Of a stretch of 64,000 bases of DNA, positions 1 through 10,330 are shown in pieces. Location of the stretch: NCBI GenBank assembly GCA_023055425.1, contig JALGPY010000010.1, positions 19,875,363 through 19,939,362 of the forward strand. Direction: 5' to 3'. Position numbers and translations under genes: made by a program. Below the pieces are notes generated by a model. That model saw nothing but the letters and a program-made list of their open reading frames with translations. It did not search any database and was not told where the DNA came from. This DNA is from Linanthus parryae. Its lineage: Eukaryota; Streptophyta; Magnoliopsida; Ericales; Polemoniaceae. Each line of letters starts with the position of its first letter. The stretch's first letter is position 1.

Positions 1-114
1 AAATGCTACCGCATATGAAGGTGCGCGGGGGTACTCCCATCCAAACATGGGGATATCCCTGGGCAAATCAATCAACTTGAGCAAGACCCGAAAAAGGACA
101 AGCTGAGGTCGGAT

Positions 115-960
115 ATGCCGGAGGACAAGTTGAAAGAAGCGCCCGAGTGCATGGAAGGCAAGCCAGAGCCGCAGAAACAAGAACTAAAAGAGGTGTTCCT
201 ATGTCCGTCTGAGGAAAAGAAAAGGCCTGTTTTTCTAAGCGCGAACCTCAAAGGCGAAGAGGAAGCAAAATTGCTGCAGCTGCTAACAGAATACAAGGAT
301 GTGTTTGCCAGGGAGTATGATGAAATGCCCGGCCTTGACACGGGTGTAACAATGCACAGATTGGACGTTGTCCCGGGGTCCAAACCAGTAAAGAAAAGTG
401 TGAGAAGCTTCAGACCAGAGATCAATGTAAAGATCAAAGAAGAAATAGTCAAGATGCTAAATTCCAAATTCATCGAACCAAATCATCATCCTACCTGGTT
501 GGCCAAAGACGACTTCCAATTGCCAAATATCTACTTGCTCATTCACTCTACCGCAGGACATCGGATGTTCAGATTTATGGATGGTTTCAGCGGATATAAC
601 CAAACCAAGATGGATCCTGAGGATGCAAGAAAAACTTCGTTCATCACGCCAGTTGGGGTCTTTAACTACACAGTTATGCCCTTTGGACTGAAGAATGCGG
701 GCGCAACCTATCAGCGAGCTATGATGGCTCTCTTCCATGATATGATGCATCAGAAAGTAGAGTTCTATGTCGATGGTTTGGTCATCAAATCAAGAGAAGA
801 AGCAGGCCATCTGGGAGACCTGCGGAAAGTGTTCGAAAGATGAAAAATTTTCAACTAAAAATGAACCCGATGAAATTCGCGTTTGGAGTGACTTCTGGGA
901 AGTTCTTGGGTTGCGTGATCCACCGCCATGGGATTGAACGTGACCCGCGAAGATCTCAGC
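115..960 (+). pseudogene. Reverse transcriptase of element A, decayed
   Basis: The frame at 115-843 encodes 242 residues matching the plant Ty3/Gypsy RT. It has the FRFMDGFSGYNQ block, the MPFGLKNAGATYQRAM block and the catalytic loop near residue 218. The loop reads YVDG instead of YVDD, so the second catalytic aspartate is lost. Between PTWLA and KDDFQLPN about 25 residues of the RT fingers/palm are missing; that stretch normally carries the DFRDLN motif. At about 840 the reading shifts by one base: the expected FER-MKNF continuation (KMNPMKFAFGV, then KFLGC) is found in another frame to about 950. Bases 1-114 are probably the upstream pol linker but show no domain. This is a non-functional copy. 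Confidence 0.85.
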
Positions 961-1490
961 TATCACCAGCATGGTGGAACCCCACAATCAGAGCACTTTG
1001 AAGACATTCTTGGGAAAGCTGTCTTATCTGCGAAGATTCGTGCCAACAATCGTAGAGCTGACTTTTTTGCTTCGGTGATCTTCTCAAGAAGAATGCTGTG
1101 TATAAAGATTTATTGACATCGCCCAGAGTAATGATTGCACCTAGGTTGGGGTCACCACTCTTGTTGTACCTAACATCGACCAGGAAATCCATACGAGCGT
1201 TGCTAGCTGAAGAGCATGAGGGGCAGGAAAGGCCAATCTATTACATCTCTCGCGTGGTACAGCTGGCTGAGTCCAGTTGTGGTAATCACAAAGAGTGATC
1301 CTATCCGGTATCTCTTGAGTCACCCCTCTCCTTGCGGAAGATTAGCAAAGTGGTACATGACCATCTCACAGTACGACATCACGTGGGCTCGTCCAAAGTC
1401 AATTAAATCTCAGGCAGTGGCAGACCTTTTAGCACAGTTTCCACACAACAATTATGAGCCAATGATAGAGAAGGAGCTAGAAGGGCCTTA
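961..1490 (+). pseudogene. RT connection and first (Ty3-type) RNase H remnant of element A
   Basis: Short open pieces at 928-1116, 1098-1298 and 1216-1491 in different frames recall the region after the RT in plant Gypsy elements. Recognisable parts are PLLLYL, then ALLAEEHEGQERPIYYISR, then HPSPCGRLAKWYM and the end ISQYDITWARPKSIKSQAVA. In relatives this is the tether and Ty3-type RNase H, which cleaves the RNA strand of RNA/DNA hybrids and is often vestigial in the Tat lineage. Frames change at least twice here, so the segment is broken. The domain call rests on family pattern rather than a full set of catalytic residues. Confidence 0.6.
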
Positions 1491-2179
1491 GATCTATGCA
1501 ATCGAGTCACCATACTGGAAGCTGCATTTCGATGGGTCATCGACAGCCAGATGGAGAGGTCATCCAAATGTCCACTAAGTTAGATTTTCCGGTCACCAAC
1601 AATGAAGCGGAGTATGAAGCTCTGATTGCAGGACTCCTCGCAGCCAATACGTTGGATGTCAGCAATTTAATGGTCATGGGGGATTCCAAGCTCATTTTTA
1701 AACAAGCTTCAAGCGAGTATGGTTTGAAGGAAATCAATCTATTGCCTTATGGGACCATGGTCCAGAAACTGGTGCAGCAATTCCATGACGTCAGATATGA
1801 GCACACTCTCAGAGCTGATAACAGACATGCAGATGCTTTGGGCACTTTGGGATCCAAAATAAGTGCGGACAAGTGCCCAGCAAGAATCTTGATCGAATTT
1901 AGAGCTACTCCAGCTCTGGAACAAGAGATATGCGAAGAGGAGCACACAGAAGCTAAGGATTGGAGGAAGCCAATACTCCGCACGATTGCTGAAGGTACGA
2001 GCAAAGATAATTGGGCATCCACAAAGGGATACTACGTGCACAGCAACTCCCTTTACTTCGAGGGACCAGGAGGAGTGATCATGCGATGTGTCTCGCAACT
2101 GGAAGGGCAGGCACTATTGGAGACAATTCACCAACACTCCCGTGGGGAAAATGAAGTATCTGTTTACAGAAAAGCTTAG
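1491..2179 (+). pseudogene. Second RNase H (Tat-type) of element A, frameshifted
   Basis: The 227-residue frame at 1496-2179 carries TNNEAEYEALIAGL, VMGDSKLIFKQ and NRHADALGTL. These are the catalytic glutamate and two aspartates of the additional RNase H found in Tat-lineage elements. The first catalytic aspartate block, HFDGSS, is present at about 1524-1541 but in a neighbouring frame, so a frameshift lies near 1550. In an intact element this enzyme would remove RNA during minus-strand DNA synthesis. The segment after residue 125 is the linker toward the integrase. Confidence 0.75.
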
Positions 2180-2203
2180 AGGTACGGAATCCATAGGCCA
2201 GAA

Positions 2204-3522
2204 ATGTCGACATTTACTGCGATCATTCATGGGAACTGCGAAAGCTGCACGTTGGTCAAGGATTCTTTGGAAATTGCTGCAATCGATGATGACACGGATT
2301 GGAGGAAGCCGCTCTTCGACTACTTGAAGGAAGGAATTGAGCCAACTCAAAGAAAAGAACCTGAAAAGATTAAAAGAAAGGCAACTCGATATGTTGTGAG
2401 GGAAAATATACTCTGGCGAAGAGGTCACGAGGGGAATTTGCTCAGATGTATCGATAGCCAAGAAGCGCAAGAGGTGATGGATTTGTCCCATCAAGTGGAG
2501 CACCAAGGAGGCGCAAAGCTATGCAGACAACTCCTCACCGTTGGCTATTTCTGGCCCACAATGGAAGCAGACTGCCGCACCAAGGTTAAAAGGTGTCAAG
2601 AATGTCAGTTCAAAGGCAATCTTGTGCACGCTCCCGCTGTAGACTTGCATGCATTGGGGACGCCTTAGCCGTTCCACACGTGGGCCTAGGATTTTATTGG
2701 CCCCGTCTGACCAGCCTCGCATGGGATCAGTTTCTCTTGACTGCGACGGAGCAATTCACTAAGTGGGTAGAAGCAGTGCCGCTCAAGGCAGCAAACGCGC
2801 TTGCAGTTGTTAACTTCGTCCACGAGAACATCATATGCTGATTCGGGATCCCCAATACCATCCTCTCGGACAATGGAAATCCTTTTGTGAATCGCCAGGT
2901 AGCTGCAAAGTTGGCAGAGTACAAAATAAGACAGGTGTGTTCCACACCCTATTATCCGAAGGGGAACGGACAAGCAGAAGCAACGAACAAGACATTGCTG
3001 AGAATCCTGAGCAAAATGGTCGCCGATGATCACAAGAAGTGGGCGAACTCTCTAAGTCTGGATTTATGGGCATATCGCACTTCTCTTAGGACTCCCACAG
3101 GATTTTCCCCTTTCCTTCTATGTTATGGGGCCGAAGCTGTTGTACCGGCGAAAATCAAGGTTAACTCTGCTAGGATAGCTTTTCATGCCTTGTACGAAAA
3201 TCAACGCGATCATGATCTGATTCTGCTGGAAGAAAGGCGTGAAGAGGCTAAGAGAGCTAGTACAAGATGCAAGGAAAGGATCGCTCGCGCATACAACAAA
3301 AGAGTTCAACATCGAGACTTCGCGGTTGGGGACTTGGTCCTACGAGCTTCAGATCACTGTATGCGGGAGGCAGCCCATCCTAAGTTCACATCTAACTGGG
3401 AAGGACCATTTGAAGTTAAGGAAGTCTTCGACAGTGGTTACTGCACTATTCAGAGACTTCATGGGACTGCAACAACTCCAAGCCCAATCAACATGCGATG
3501 GATTAAAAAGTATTATCCCTAG
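2204..3522 (+). pseudogene. Integrase of element A, decayed
   Basis: The N-terminal zinc-binding module is visible at 2480-2620 (SHQVEHQGG, then GYFWPTM and CQECQ). The catalytic core follows with TKWVEAVPLKAANA, then ILSDNG for the second acidic residue, and NGQAEATNKTL for the glutamate. The block that should hold the first catalytic aspartate, near 2680-2700, is garbled by a frame change. An in-frame TGA stands at 2838-2840. The C-terminal part (2887-3522) is open and ends with WEGPFEVKEVF and RWIKKYYP, typical of the GPY/F-like C-terminus of Ty3/Gypsy integrases. The protein would insert element DNA into the genome; this copy cannot. Confidence 0.85.
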
Positions 3523-3759
3523 CTCATCTCTTTACTTTTGACTCCAAAGTTCTGTTGCTTCCATTACTTGCGGTTCAAAAGTTCTGTTGCCTTTAAGTAT
3601 TCTGCATTGCTTCCTCCCATATCAGGAATCTGTTCTCATGCTCCTCCCATATGAGGATGCCTTAATAATAATGACTCTCCCATATAAGAGAACTTTATTA
3701 AATTGTTGTCTTATTGCTTTATTTACTTATTTCTTCATATTATTTATATCTGCCAATGC
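3523..3759. other. Spacer after pol of element A
   Basis: AT-rich non-coding DNA after the integrase stop. CTCCCATAT-type words recur (3616, 3643, 3677), and the spacer leads into the 52-bp tandem repeats. No gene is seen. Confidence 0.5.
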
Positions 3760-4051
3760 GTTCAAAGCCTATTTGCCTAGATAGCAGCCATAAAAAATAT
3801 GATCCTATGCGATCCAAAGCCTATCTGCCTAGATAGCAGCTATAACAAATATGATCCTATGCGATCCAAAGCCTATCTGCCTAGATAGCAGCCATAACAA
3901 AAATGATCCTATGCGATCCAAAGCCTATATGCCTAGATAGCAGCCATAACAAAATATGATCATAAGTGATCTAAAGCCTATCTGCCTAGATAGCAGCAAT
4001 ACTAAAAACGCTCCCATGAGATTCAAAGTCTATCCGCTTAGATAACAACTC
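3760..4051 (+). repeat. 52-bp tandem repeat, about 5.5 copies, in the spacer of element A
   Basis: Units start at about 3760, 3811, 3863, 3915, 3968 and 4020, giving a period of 51-53 bases. A partial further copy begins at 4052. Each unit holds GATCCAAAGCCTATCTGCC followed by TAGATAGCAGC. The parts CTATC and GATAG are complementary, so each unit can fold into a small hairpin. A single diverged copy recurs near 4200. The array lies between the integrase end and the antisense gene, where Tat-type elements commonly carry tandem repeats. Confidence 0.9.
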
Positions 4052-4059
4052 ATTCAAAG

Positions 4060-5239
4060 ATTATCTGGCTAAACTGCAGCAGAAATATAAAGCTTGTTTC
4101 ATCATATAGCAAGTCCATACGCGAAGTTACAATCTATTGTAGCAGGTATAATAACAAATGAAAAGGCATACTTTCATAACAGTCAAATATGGCTTACAAT
4201 TTATCTGTCTAGATAGCAGCTTACAAGCAAAGCTTACATTGAGGGAAAATTCCTAATCTAAAACCTGAATCTACGAATACTAAAGCTACGAAACGTGATG
4301 TTGTCGTCGACGTTCTTGATCAAAAAAGAGCTATTGTTCGTACCCTTGCCATGGTGATTAGCCAAATGAACTTCACGCCATGAAGGCTGCAGATGTGAAG
4401 AACAAATGGGAGAACAGCTCATGGGGCAGGAAGCTGATTGTATACAAGGAATAAACACAATCACTCGTTACACCTTGTCTGAAACAATGGTGGCAAATAG
4501 TTCTCTGCCGGAGAACCGGCAAAGATGCACACCGCGCATTACTTACCGGTAATAGAACTGGTACAAGGTGATGCTCCGCCGGAAGGTCACCGGAGACAAT
4601 CCCTGCAAACATAATGAAGAAGAAAGAATCTTTGTTCAAATAGAAAAGCCTATACAATTGATCATCAAAAAGATCGGTTGAGTCAAAGGTCTTTTTTGGA
4701 GAAATTCTTGGGAGCCATTTCTATAGCACAACGCACAAACTCAAATTTGGAAGCCCAGACCTGACATGAATCAACAAAGGTTAAGGGGCAATACCAGCAG
4801 TCGTGAGGACTCACGAGGAACAACATTTTGATGAAGAGAAAAATAGCAAGAAGGAAGGCGTATATAGAACTCAGGGGAGATTCTTCAGTTTCCTTGATGA
4901 GTCAGCAACGCCTCGGAAACAAGCAAGAATCAATGACCTACTAAAGGCTACGACGATACAGTAGCACACCTTATTTAATGACGCCATGTCATGATAAGGA
5001 TGGGGCTCGCTGCATGGTAAGCACGCCTTATTTAATACATTGATGACACAATAATCCAGGTAATTACGTCAAAACATGACGTCACAATCGTTATAGCATT
5101 GAAACGCGAAAGGCAGATCATTCAGAAAACAAAAGCCAACACAAAATTCAAGTGTTTGAAGAAATAACATTACAAAGTACAGGTTTCAAAACAAGTACTT
5201 GTCTAGAGGATCTTCTGGTGATAAAAGGAGCGAAGCTTA
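4060..5239. other. Non-coding spacer between pol and antisense gene of element A
   Basis: No coding frame stands out. It would form the 3' flank of both the + strand pol and the - strand PMD gene, which ends at 5240. A palindromic TGACGTCA is at 5077-5084, but nothing ties it to a promoter. I see no other structure. Confidence 0.4.
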
Positions 5240-5659
5240 TTACGCTTTGTTGACGTCTTGCTTTAGCTTATCATAGCGAGCCTTCATCGCATGAAAAAGA
5301 TTGGCAGCCTCTTCAACTTTCTTCTTGTGCTCTTCCACTTTCCTTCTTTCAAGAGTGAGGTTGCGGTGGCCATACTTCAACATCACGGAGTTGAGAATTT
5401 GGGTGACCCTATTAAAGAGGAAACCAGAGTCCAACCTGCCTTGAGCATTAGTTCTGAAGTCTTTGGCACGTATTGAAGAGCATCCTAGCATTTTCAGTCG
5501 AAATGGTAGCGGGAGTCGTCCATAGTTGCTCCAAAATCCAGATTGCTTCAGCCAAGAAAAATCTCCTATCAAAGGGACCCAGCTCCAAAGCTCTCACAAA
5601 CGACCCCGGGTACGATAGACGCATCTTTATAAGCCAGTCCACATCAGGTTGTCTCATTC
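5240..5659 (-). pseudogene. C-terminal exon of the antisense PMD gene, with one frameshift
   Basis: After the splice the frame reads MRQPDVDWLIKMRLSYP, then LAEAIWILEQLWTTPATIST and ARMLFNTCQR. It then must shift one frame near 5460-5500 to continue as KDFRTNAQGRLDSGFLFNR and the charged helix RRKVEEHKKKVEEAANLFHA, ending KLKQDVNKA at 5240. The last 40 residues look like a coiled coil. This tail ends the antisense gene about 1.2 kb from the tandem repeats. Confidence 0.55.
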
Positions 5660-5742
5660 CTGAAGAAATGACAAGTTTAGGAGTGCGAATGATTAACAAA
5701 AGGAATACAGTAAGTATGACAATTGGCAATATTATGGCATAC
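5660..5742 (-). other. Predicted intron 3 of the antisense PMD gene (83 bp)
   Basis: The donor is GGAACAG|GTATGC and the acceptor is CATTTCTTCAG|GAATGA (AG at 5660-5661), with a T-rich stretch before the acceptor. Phase 1 joins IIEGT to GMRQPDVDWLIKMRLSYP in frame. Confidence 0.7.
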
Positions 5743-6235
5743 CTGTTCCTTCAATGATTTGATGCAAAGTAGGAATGCGCACAACCGGGGTAGTTGAAGC
5801 ATCTCCTTGCTGCATTGCCTTCCTGTCAGCTAAAGCTTCGCGTTCGTCATAGTCGGCAGGGATGATGCAAGAAGAAGCACGTGCAATGGAAGCTGTTTCC
5901 TGCGAGCCCCACAGAATCCATGCAATGGGGACTTGAGAGAAATCCATCTCAACAGAAGGGATGGCAGGGTTTTGCTGAGGAGGCCCTGGAGCATTAACTG
6001 AAACACCAGGATTCGAAGAACTGGGCGGGGTATTAACACCACCAACTTCAGCAACAGGTATGACGGTGAGAGGACCACCACTGTCGCCACCAAATACGAC
6101 CTCTACTGGGGCATTCACACTCGCGCGCGATGGCTGCAGGATGCCTTGGTCAATTTCTGCTTGCCCAAGGACTTGCTCATTCACAAGAGGTTCCTGTGGC
6201 TCAGGAGCGTTCATTGGAGCATCGGCAATGAACAA
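5743..6235 (-). CDS. Penultimate exon of the antisense PMD gene (Pro/Ala/Val-rich)
   Basis: The open frame from 6235 downward is low-complexity: NAPEPQEPLVNEQVLGQ, then VFGGDSGGPLTVIPVAEVGG and PQQNPAIPSVEMDFSQVP. It ends with HQIIEGT at a donor ACAG|GTATGC (GT at 5741-5742). Without splicing it would run four more residues to a stop at 5732. No domain is recognised; it looks like a flexible linker before the C-terminal segment. Confidence 0.55.
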
Positions 6236-6339
6236 TGACCTCCGCAGCAGGGACGATGGCGCTTCTTAGGAACCCAGTCCTGTTGGCATAACTCCTGGGA
6301 GGAGAGATGAGTTGAACCTCACACGACAGAGGGTCTCAA

Positions 6340-7017
6340 GGATCAACAGCAGGACCACCAACACTTGCTTCATCAATGGCTGGCCTCGCAGATGGAGCAT
6401 TAGCAGTAGTGCCTTGTGTAACGGCAGCTTCACTTGTAGCAGCAGCAGGCACATTTGAAGCAGTACCACATGCAAGACAAATTTGGGCATGTCATTGAGG
6501 TAACTTGCATCATGAATTATTTCCTATATTTCATTCTATGTTAGATCAAAAGCGAGCACCTCCACATTTATGTGGGATCGTAGCTCCAACATCATACGAT
6601 ATAGATGCGACACCATATCCTACAGAGGTGTCCTCATTTATCACATCCTTAAGGTGTGCATGACCTGATGTTACGTAAAAACTCGTTATAATAGGGAATT
6701 ATTTGTTGAGAGGTGCTTATAAACATTGTTCAAATGTTTACCTGAGGGTTCGCCACATTTGCCCACTAACCATCGACGAATGTCATCTTTAGACAGGCGT
6801 GTTTTAATGCACCAAAAATTACCTCTTGGTAAGACACACTAAGGTTAAAAATTGTACCTTCTTCATCGCCTGCAATCTCCTCAAAATCTTGTTGAGCTCG
6901 TTCTAAGGCAGAAACACTCATGCTACCAGGATGCTGCTCCTCCAGACTTCTTCTCTTCATGGTCTCTATGTCATCTTCCCCGCGCTTCCTCCTTCTCTCT
7001 TCTGCCTCAGCAGCCAT
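6340..7017 (-). pseudogene. Middle segment of the antisense PMD gene: coiled-coil-like and Ala-rich pieces
   Basis: From 7017 down, a charged helix-like stretch (MAAEAEERRRKRGEDD, then LERAQQDFEEIAGDEEG) ends at a donor-like GAAG|GTACAA near 6857. Further down (about 6480 to 6345) is a frame rich in Ala, Thr and Val (CGTASNVPAAATSEA, then PAIDEASVGGPA). It ends at a TGA near 6343, and frames change again toward 6266. Exon limits between 6860 and 6480 cannot be fixed by eye. The content is disordered linker without a recognised domain. Confidence 0.45.
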
Positions 7018-7089
7018 TCTCTTAGACTCAGCAATTATGGCCTCGTCTATGGGCTCGCCTATGGGCTCGCTAGACGCATCTTAGCGAGA

Positions 7090-7677
7090 TCACTTTGTCT
7101 TCTGCCTTTCCTTGGCCAGAAAATCACCGATAGTCTCAGTATCATCATCTGCGAAGAAAGATTTTGAGTTAACAACATTACTGTTGAAATCTACGATTAA
7201 AAGAAGATTAAGTTCATATGGGTTACCTTCTGAAATTTCTTCTCCTATCTCATCTTCTCGTTCTTCATCTTCTCTTTCTTCTTCTCTTCCTTCTTCGATT
7301 TCTTCCTCCTGATCATAGGGGATGAAATTCTCAACCGCGATATCTTTTCGTGGCTTGCTCTGCATGCGACCCTTGCCTTTACCGTTGGGAACAGGAGACT
7401 TCGCGGGCGACGAAGCTGGAGCTTCTCTGAGCGGCGAAGAGATCACAATTGCCTTCTATTTTTGCTTTATAGCCTTCGTGGCAACCTCTGCGTCTACTTC
7501 AGCACCTTCGTCTATCAGGGTGCGAGAGAATACGTCAATTTCCTCGCGCACAAGAGCCTCAACTTTGGGATCCATGTCCATGGCCAGGGGGATAACCTTC
7601 TTCTGCCTCTTCGCTTGAAGAATAGAGTTGACCATAGACGGACAACGGTCTCTAGAGGCGAATATCCTCAAGCAACA
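7090..7677 (-). pseudogene. Exons 2-3 of the antisense PMD gene: acidic, low-complexity segment
   Basis: The frame from 7677 encodes RIFASRDRCPSMVNSIL and a charged segment ending KAIKQK. An in-frame TAG at 7456-7458 interrupts it, and the same frame then continues with ISSPLREAPASSPAKSP. Next come a basic patch (KGKGKGRMQSKPRK) and a strongly acidic run rich in E, D and R (about 7230-7310). An intron at 7149-7226 joins this to DDDTETIGDFLAKERQ. Basic and acidic tails like these are common in PMD proteins. The TAG makes this copy formally broken unless it is a sequencing error. Confidence 0.6.
7149..7226 (-). other. Predicted intron 2 of the antisense PMD gene (78 bp)
   Basis: The donor is TCAGAAG|GTAACC (GT at 7225-7226) and the acceptor is CTTCGCAG|ATGATG (AG at 7149-7150). 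Phase is 1, and the join produces a continued acidic EDDDTET segment. Confidence 0.65.
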
Positions 7678-7758
7678 CTAAAAGGGAGGGCAAAACTTAT
7701 GTAGGGCATATCATTTCAAAGAGAGGTGCTTTAAGAAGAGCAAAGGAATGTTATTTAC
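7678..7758 (-). other. Predicted intron 1 of the antisense PMD gene (81 bp)
   Basis: The donor reads AAG|GTAAAT (GT at 7757-7758) and the acceptor reads CCCTTTTAG (AG at 7678-7679). Splicing is phase 0 and joins EKFSK to CCLRIFASRDRCPSM, keeping the frame open into the next exon. Confidence 0.65.
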
Positions 7759-9432
7759 CTTGGAAAATTTTTCGATGTACTCAATCACACATACAACTCC
7801 GCCCCTGACATAGGTCATCTTTTCCTTAAGGATCACATCCCGACACAAATGATTATCATTGTCAAGCAGGGAATAAAATCCATACTTAGAATCGTCCAAA
7901 ATGCAGTTCTGACGAAATGGGAAAGTATTCCTTCTGATGGCAGGAGCCTTACTGAGGTGCGGAGGCGCGGATGAATCAAACCTTGCTTGTTGAGCGTTCC
8001 AGAAGGAAATCCAATTTTTGGTAAGGCGACCTTCACGTATCCTTGAGGGCTGAATGAAAGGCAAATTGCTAAGCAGAATAGATTTACATCTATTTGTCAG
8101 CAATCGCTTGTAGCAATCCCTGTTCATTGACCTCAGCCAAATAGAAGGCGCCACTGCGTCGAAGCCAAACTGGGGGCAAACGCGAGTAGGGTCAACATAG
8201 ACCGTGATCCGCTCATACTTAGAATATATATCAGGGAAATTTTCAGCAAGAGCAGGCAATGAACCTATCAAACACCAGCATAGGAATTCTCTATAGCAGC
8301 TATATCCTTTGACGATAGTATCCTCGGAGAGGGAGACACCTTTGTTTGGGTACAGCTTCGGGAAGAATCGCACATTTTCAATGCGAATGGTATAAGGCCT
8401 GACTGTAAACTTTGCTCGATCGTCGCAGACCAAGCTCCATGAACACTCAGGCTCTTTGGTCTTATACCATCGAGCGGCTCTCCCACTCCGAAGTGCATTC
8501 TTCGCACCTGGAACATTCCAAGAATTGGGTCTTGAAGGGACGGGAGCATAAGAGGGCCACCTTTCAAACACCCACATTGTGAGGAATGAAATGTTGACAA
8601 AAGTCAGCACATCGAGACGCCCGCGCGATTCCTCAATCGCAACTACAAGTTGTTCTAACCGATGATACAGGGTTCCCAACACCAGAGGCCCAAGTGCGAC
8701 ATTTTGTCCGAGAGCCAGCTTGACAGCAAGGGGCAAGACATGATAAAAGACCCCGTCATGAGGATGACCATCGATCAAATATCGCGACAGCCAAGCGCAA
8801 AGGAATCCGCATAAGGTCAATTGGTACCCTTTCCCTTCGATGTAGTTCTTCACTTTGAGATCCTTCTCCAATATATCGTTGGTGATTTTACTATTCGCAT
8901 AGTCGCGAAAGAAGTATTGCGCCCACTTGCCCCAAGTATTCTTCGCAGAAGTCTCAACCAATTGCCATGTTGGAAGAAGTTCCGCAGATGTCCAATGTGT
9001 GGAAATTCTCTTTACCTCAGTTAAGCACTCCTCCATCTGCGCATAAAGAGAAAGTTCTGCATCAGACTTCAGAGGGGCCATGGGCTCAACGTCAACCATG
9101 GGAGAAAGATCGTATAGCATGTGCACGTCCTCCAAAGTGGGGGCTACCTCAAACTCGGCAAAATGGAAAGTGTGAGTCGCAGGCGAGTATCGAGAAAAGA
9201 GGTTCGGATGCATAGTCTGATCCAGCTTCACGGCAGCACCTTTGGTAGCCCTAACAGCGTAGTAAATCTCGGTCTGGTCTAGTAAAATAGCATGGTGGGT
9301 CAGCACATGATCGATCCACTCATCCATTATTTCCATCTTCTGCACGAAGGCCTGGGTAGAGATATCAGTATGGGGGTAGAACCCATTTTCAAGACCCAAT
9401 CTTACCACATCCTTGGCATCAATTAGGTCCAA
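7759..9432 (-). CDS. Main exon of antisense PMD gene (plant mobile domain protein)
   Basis: A frame of about 558 codons runs without a stop to the splice donor AAG|GTAAAT at 7758; without splicing it would stop at 7711. Near residue 80 comes the block THTFHFAEFEVAPTLEDVHM, matching the PMD hallmark of a TFHF segment followed by TLEDV. Further PMD-like parts are LCGFLCAWLSRYLIDG (about residue 210) and WVFERWPSYAPVP (about residue 287). No ATG opens this frame at 9432; the first codon is TTG and the protein should continue from upstream exon sequence through NRANWT, which lies one base out of frame. An open frame this long beside a ruined pol is unusual. It could also be a host-derived MAIL1-like gene captured by the element. 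Confidence 0.8.
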
Positions 9433-9622
9433 TTCGCTCGATTAGTGAGAGGGTTCAGCAATAGCAGATCTTCAGAAACGGGGTCTGGTAGATTCCTCAC
9501 TTCGGTTCTAGCATGGTAGAAGTCTTCTCCACCCAGATATGGAGTTTCTTCCACAAGGTCTTGGGAAGATCAGGGATTTCCTCAGCTTCCTTCACAGATT
9601 TGGTTACCTTTGTCTTGGCCAT

Positions 9623-10327
9623 TTCTACAGCAAAGCAAGAAAAAAGGGGGAGAAATATATCCACTTTCAGTTTCAAGTCTAAGAAGCAAATCCTACAAGT
9701 TTCAGGGTTCCAAGATGACTGATATGAATGTCAATTTTGGGAGATGAACAGTTCTGGGTTCATAATTTCAGAAATTTATCGTTTTAAAAGTTTCAATCTT
9801 TTAGGGTTTTAAAAGGAACCTCTTCCAGAGTTTCAAACAATGGTGTATTTCAAACGTCTCTGGGTTTTCAGATTTAAAGAAATTCAAGAGAAAGGTACGA
9901 AGAACATTAATTTAAATTGAGCAGGCCAACCTTGTGATGATGAGGCGATTTGAAGAAGACGGTTTGCAAGGAAGAACTGGTGGTAGATTATCTGGATTTG
10001 CTCTCGGAGGGTTTCAGAAAACATTCACTTTAGAGAGAAGCAGTAGCTTGCAACAATGGAGAATGAGGAGAATTTATTCAAATCCACTGAAGAGTCGCGT
10101 CCTTTCAGTGGTCGAATCGCAACCATCACCGCTGAATCGCGCAATCACAGGCCAATGCTGATGTCACGGCTAAAACCCTAGAGGAGAAGAAGGCACGAAT
10201 CTAGGGATTCTAGGTCATAATGACACGCATGGGGGGCTGATTTCTCGTGCATTTGAATTGGTGCGTCGCTGCAACGCGCACGATGGTTTTTGTGCATTGA
10301 AGTCTATCCGATTAGTGTCTTCACGCG
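9623..10327. other. Upstream region of the antisense PMD gene / 3' region of element A
   Basis: Non-coding DNA between the first PMD codons (9622, -) and the polypurine tract of element A. If the PMD gene has its own promoter it should lie here on the - strand. It contains several GGTTTTA/TTTCAA-rich stretches but no TATA box I would defend. Confidence 0.4.
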
Positions 10328-10330
10328 CAA

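Larger units (their letters stand above)
5240..9622 (-). other. Antisense plant-mobile-domain (PMD) gene region carried by element A
   Basis: This is the whole - strand gene: a start region near 9622, the main PMD exon (9432 to 7759), acidic and disordered exons (7677 to 6340), then C-terminal exons (6235 to 5240). At least three introns of 78-83 bases have GT-AG ends and join frames correctly: 7678-7758, 7149-7226 and 5660-5742. The start region encodes MAKTKVTKSVKEAEEIPDLP on - from 9622. It reaches the main exon only across two one-base frame breaks, near 9512-9517 and 9426-9428. PMD proteins are plant proteins related to MAIL1/MAIN and are known as passengers of transposable elements. The molecular role of the element-borne copies is not established, and I infer none. 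Confidence 0.75.

Noticed and set aside
72..473. 133-codon - strand ORF (Ser/Leu-rich)
   Set aside because: Shadow of the + strand RT frame; no domain.
3760..4051. CRISPR-like array
   Set aside because: Units are contiguous 52-mers without unique spacers, in plant DNA, and no cas genes.
5077..5084. TGACGTCA as a bZIP promoter element for the PMD gene
   Set aside because: It is downstream of the - strand gene end, not upstream; a single 8-mer is weak evidence.
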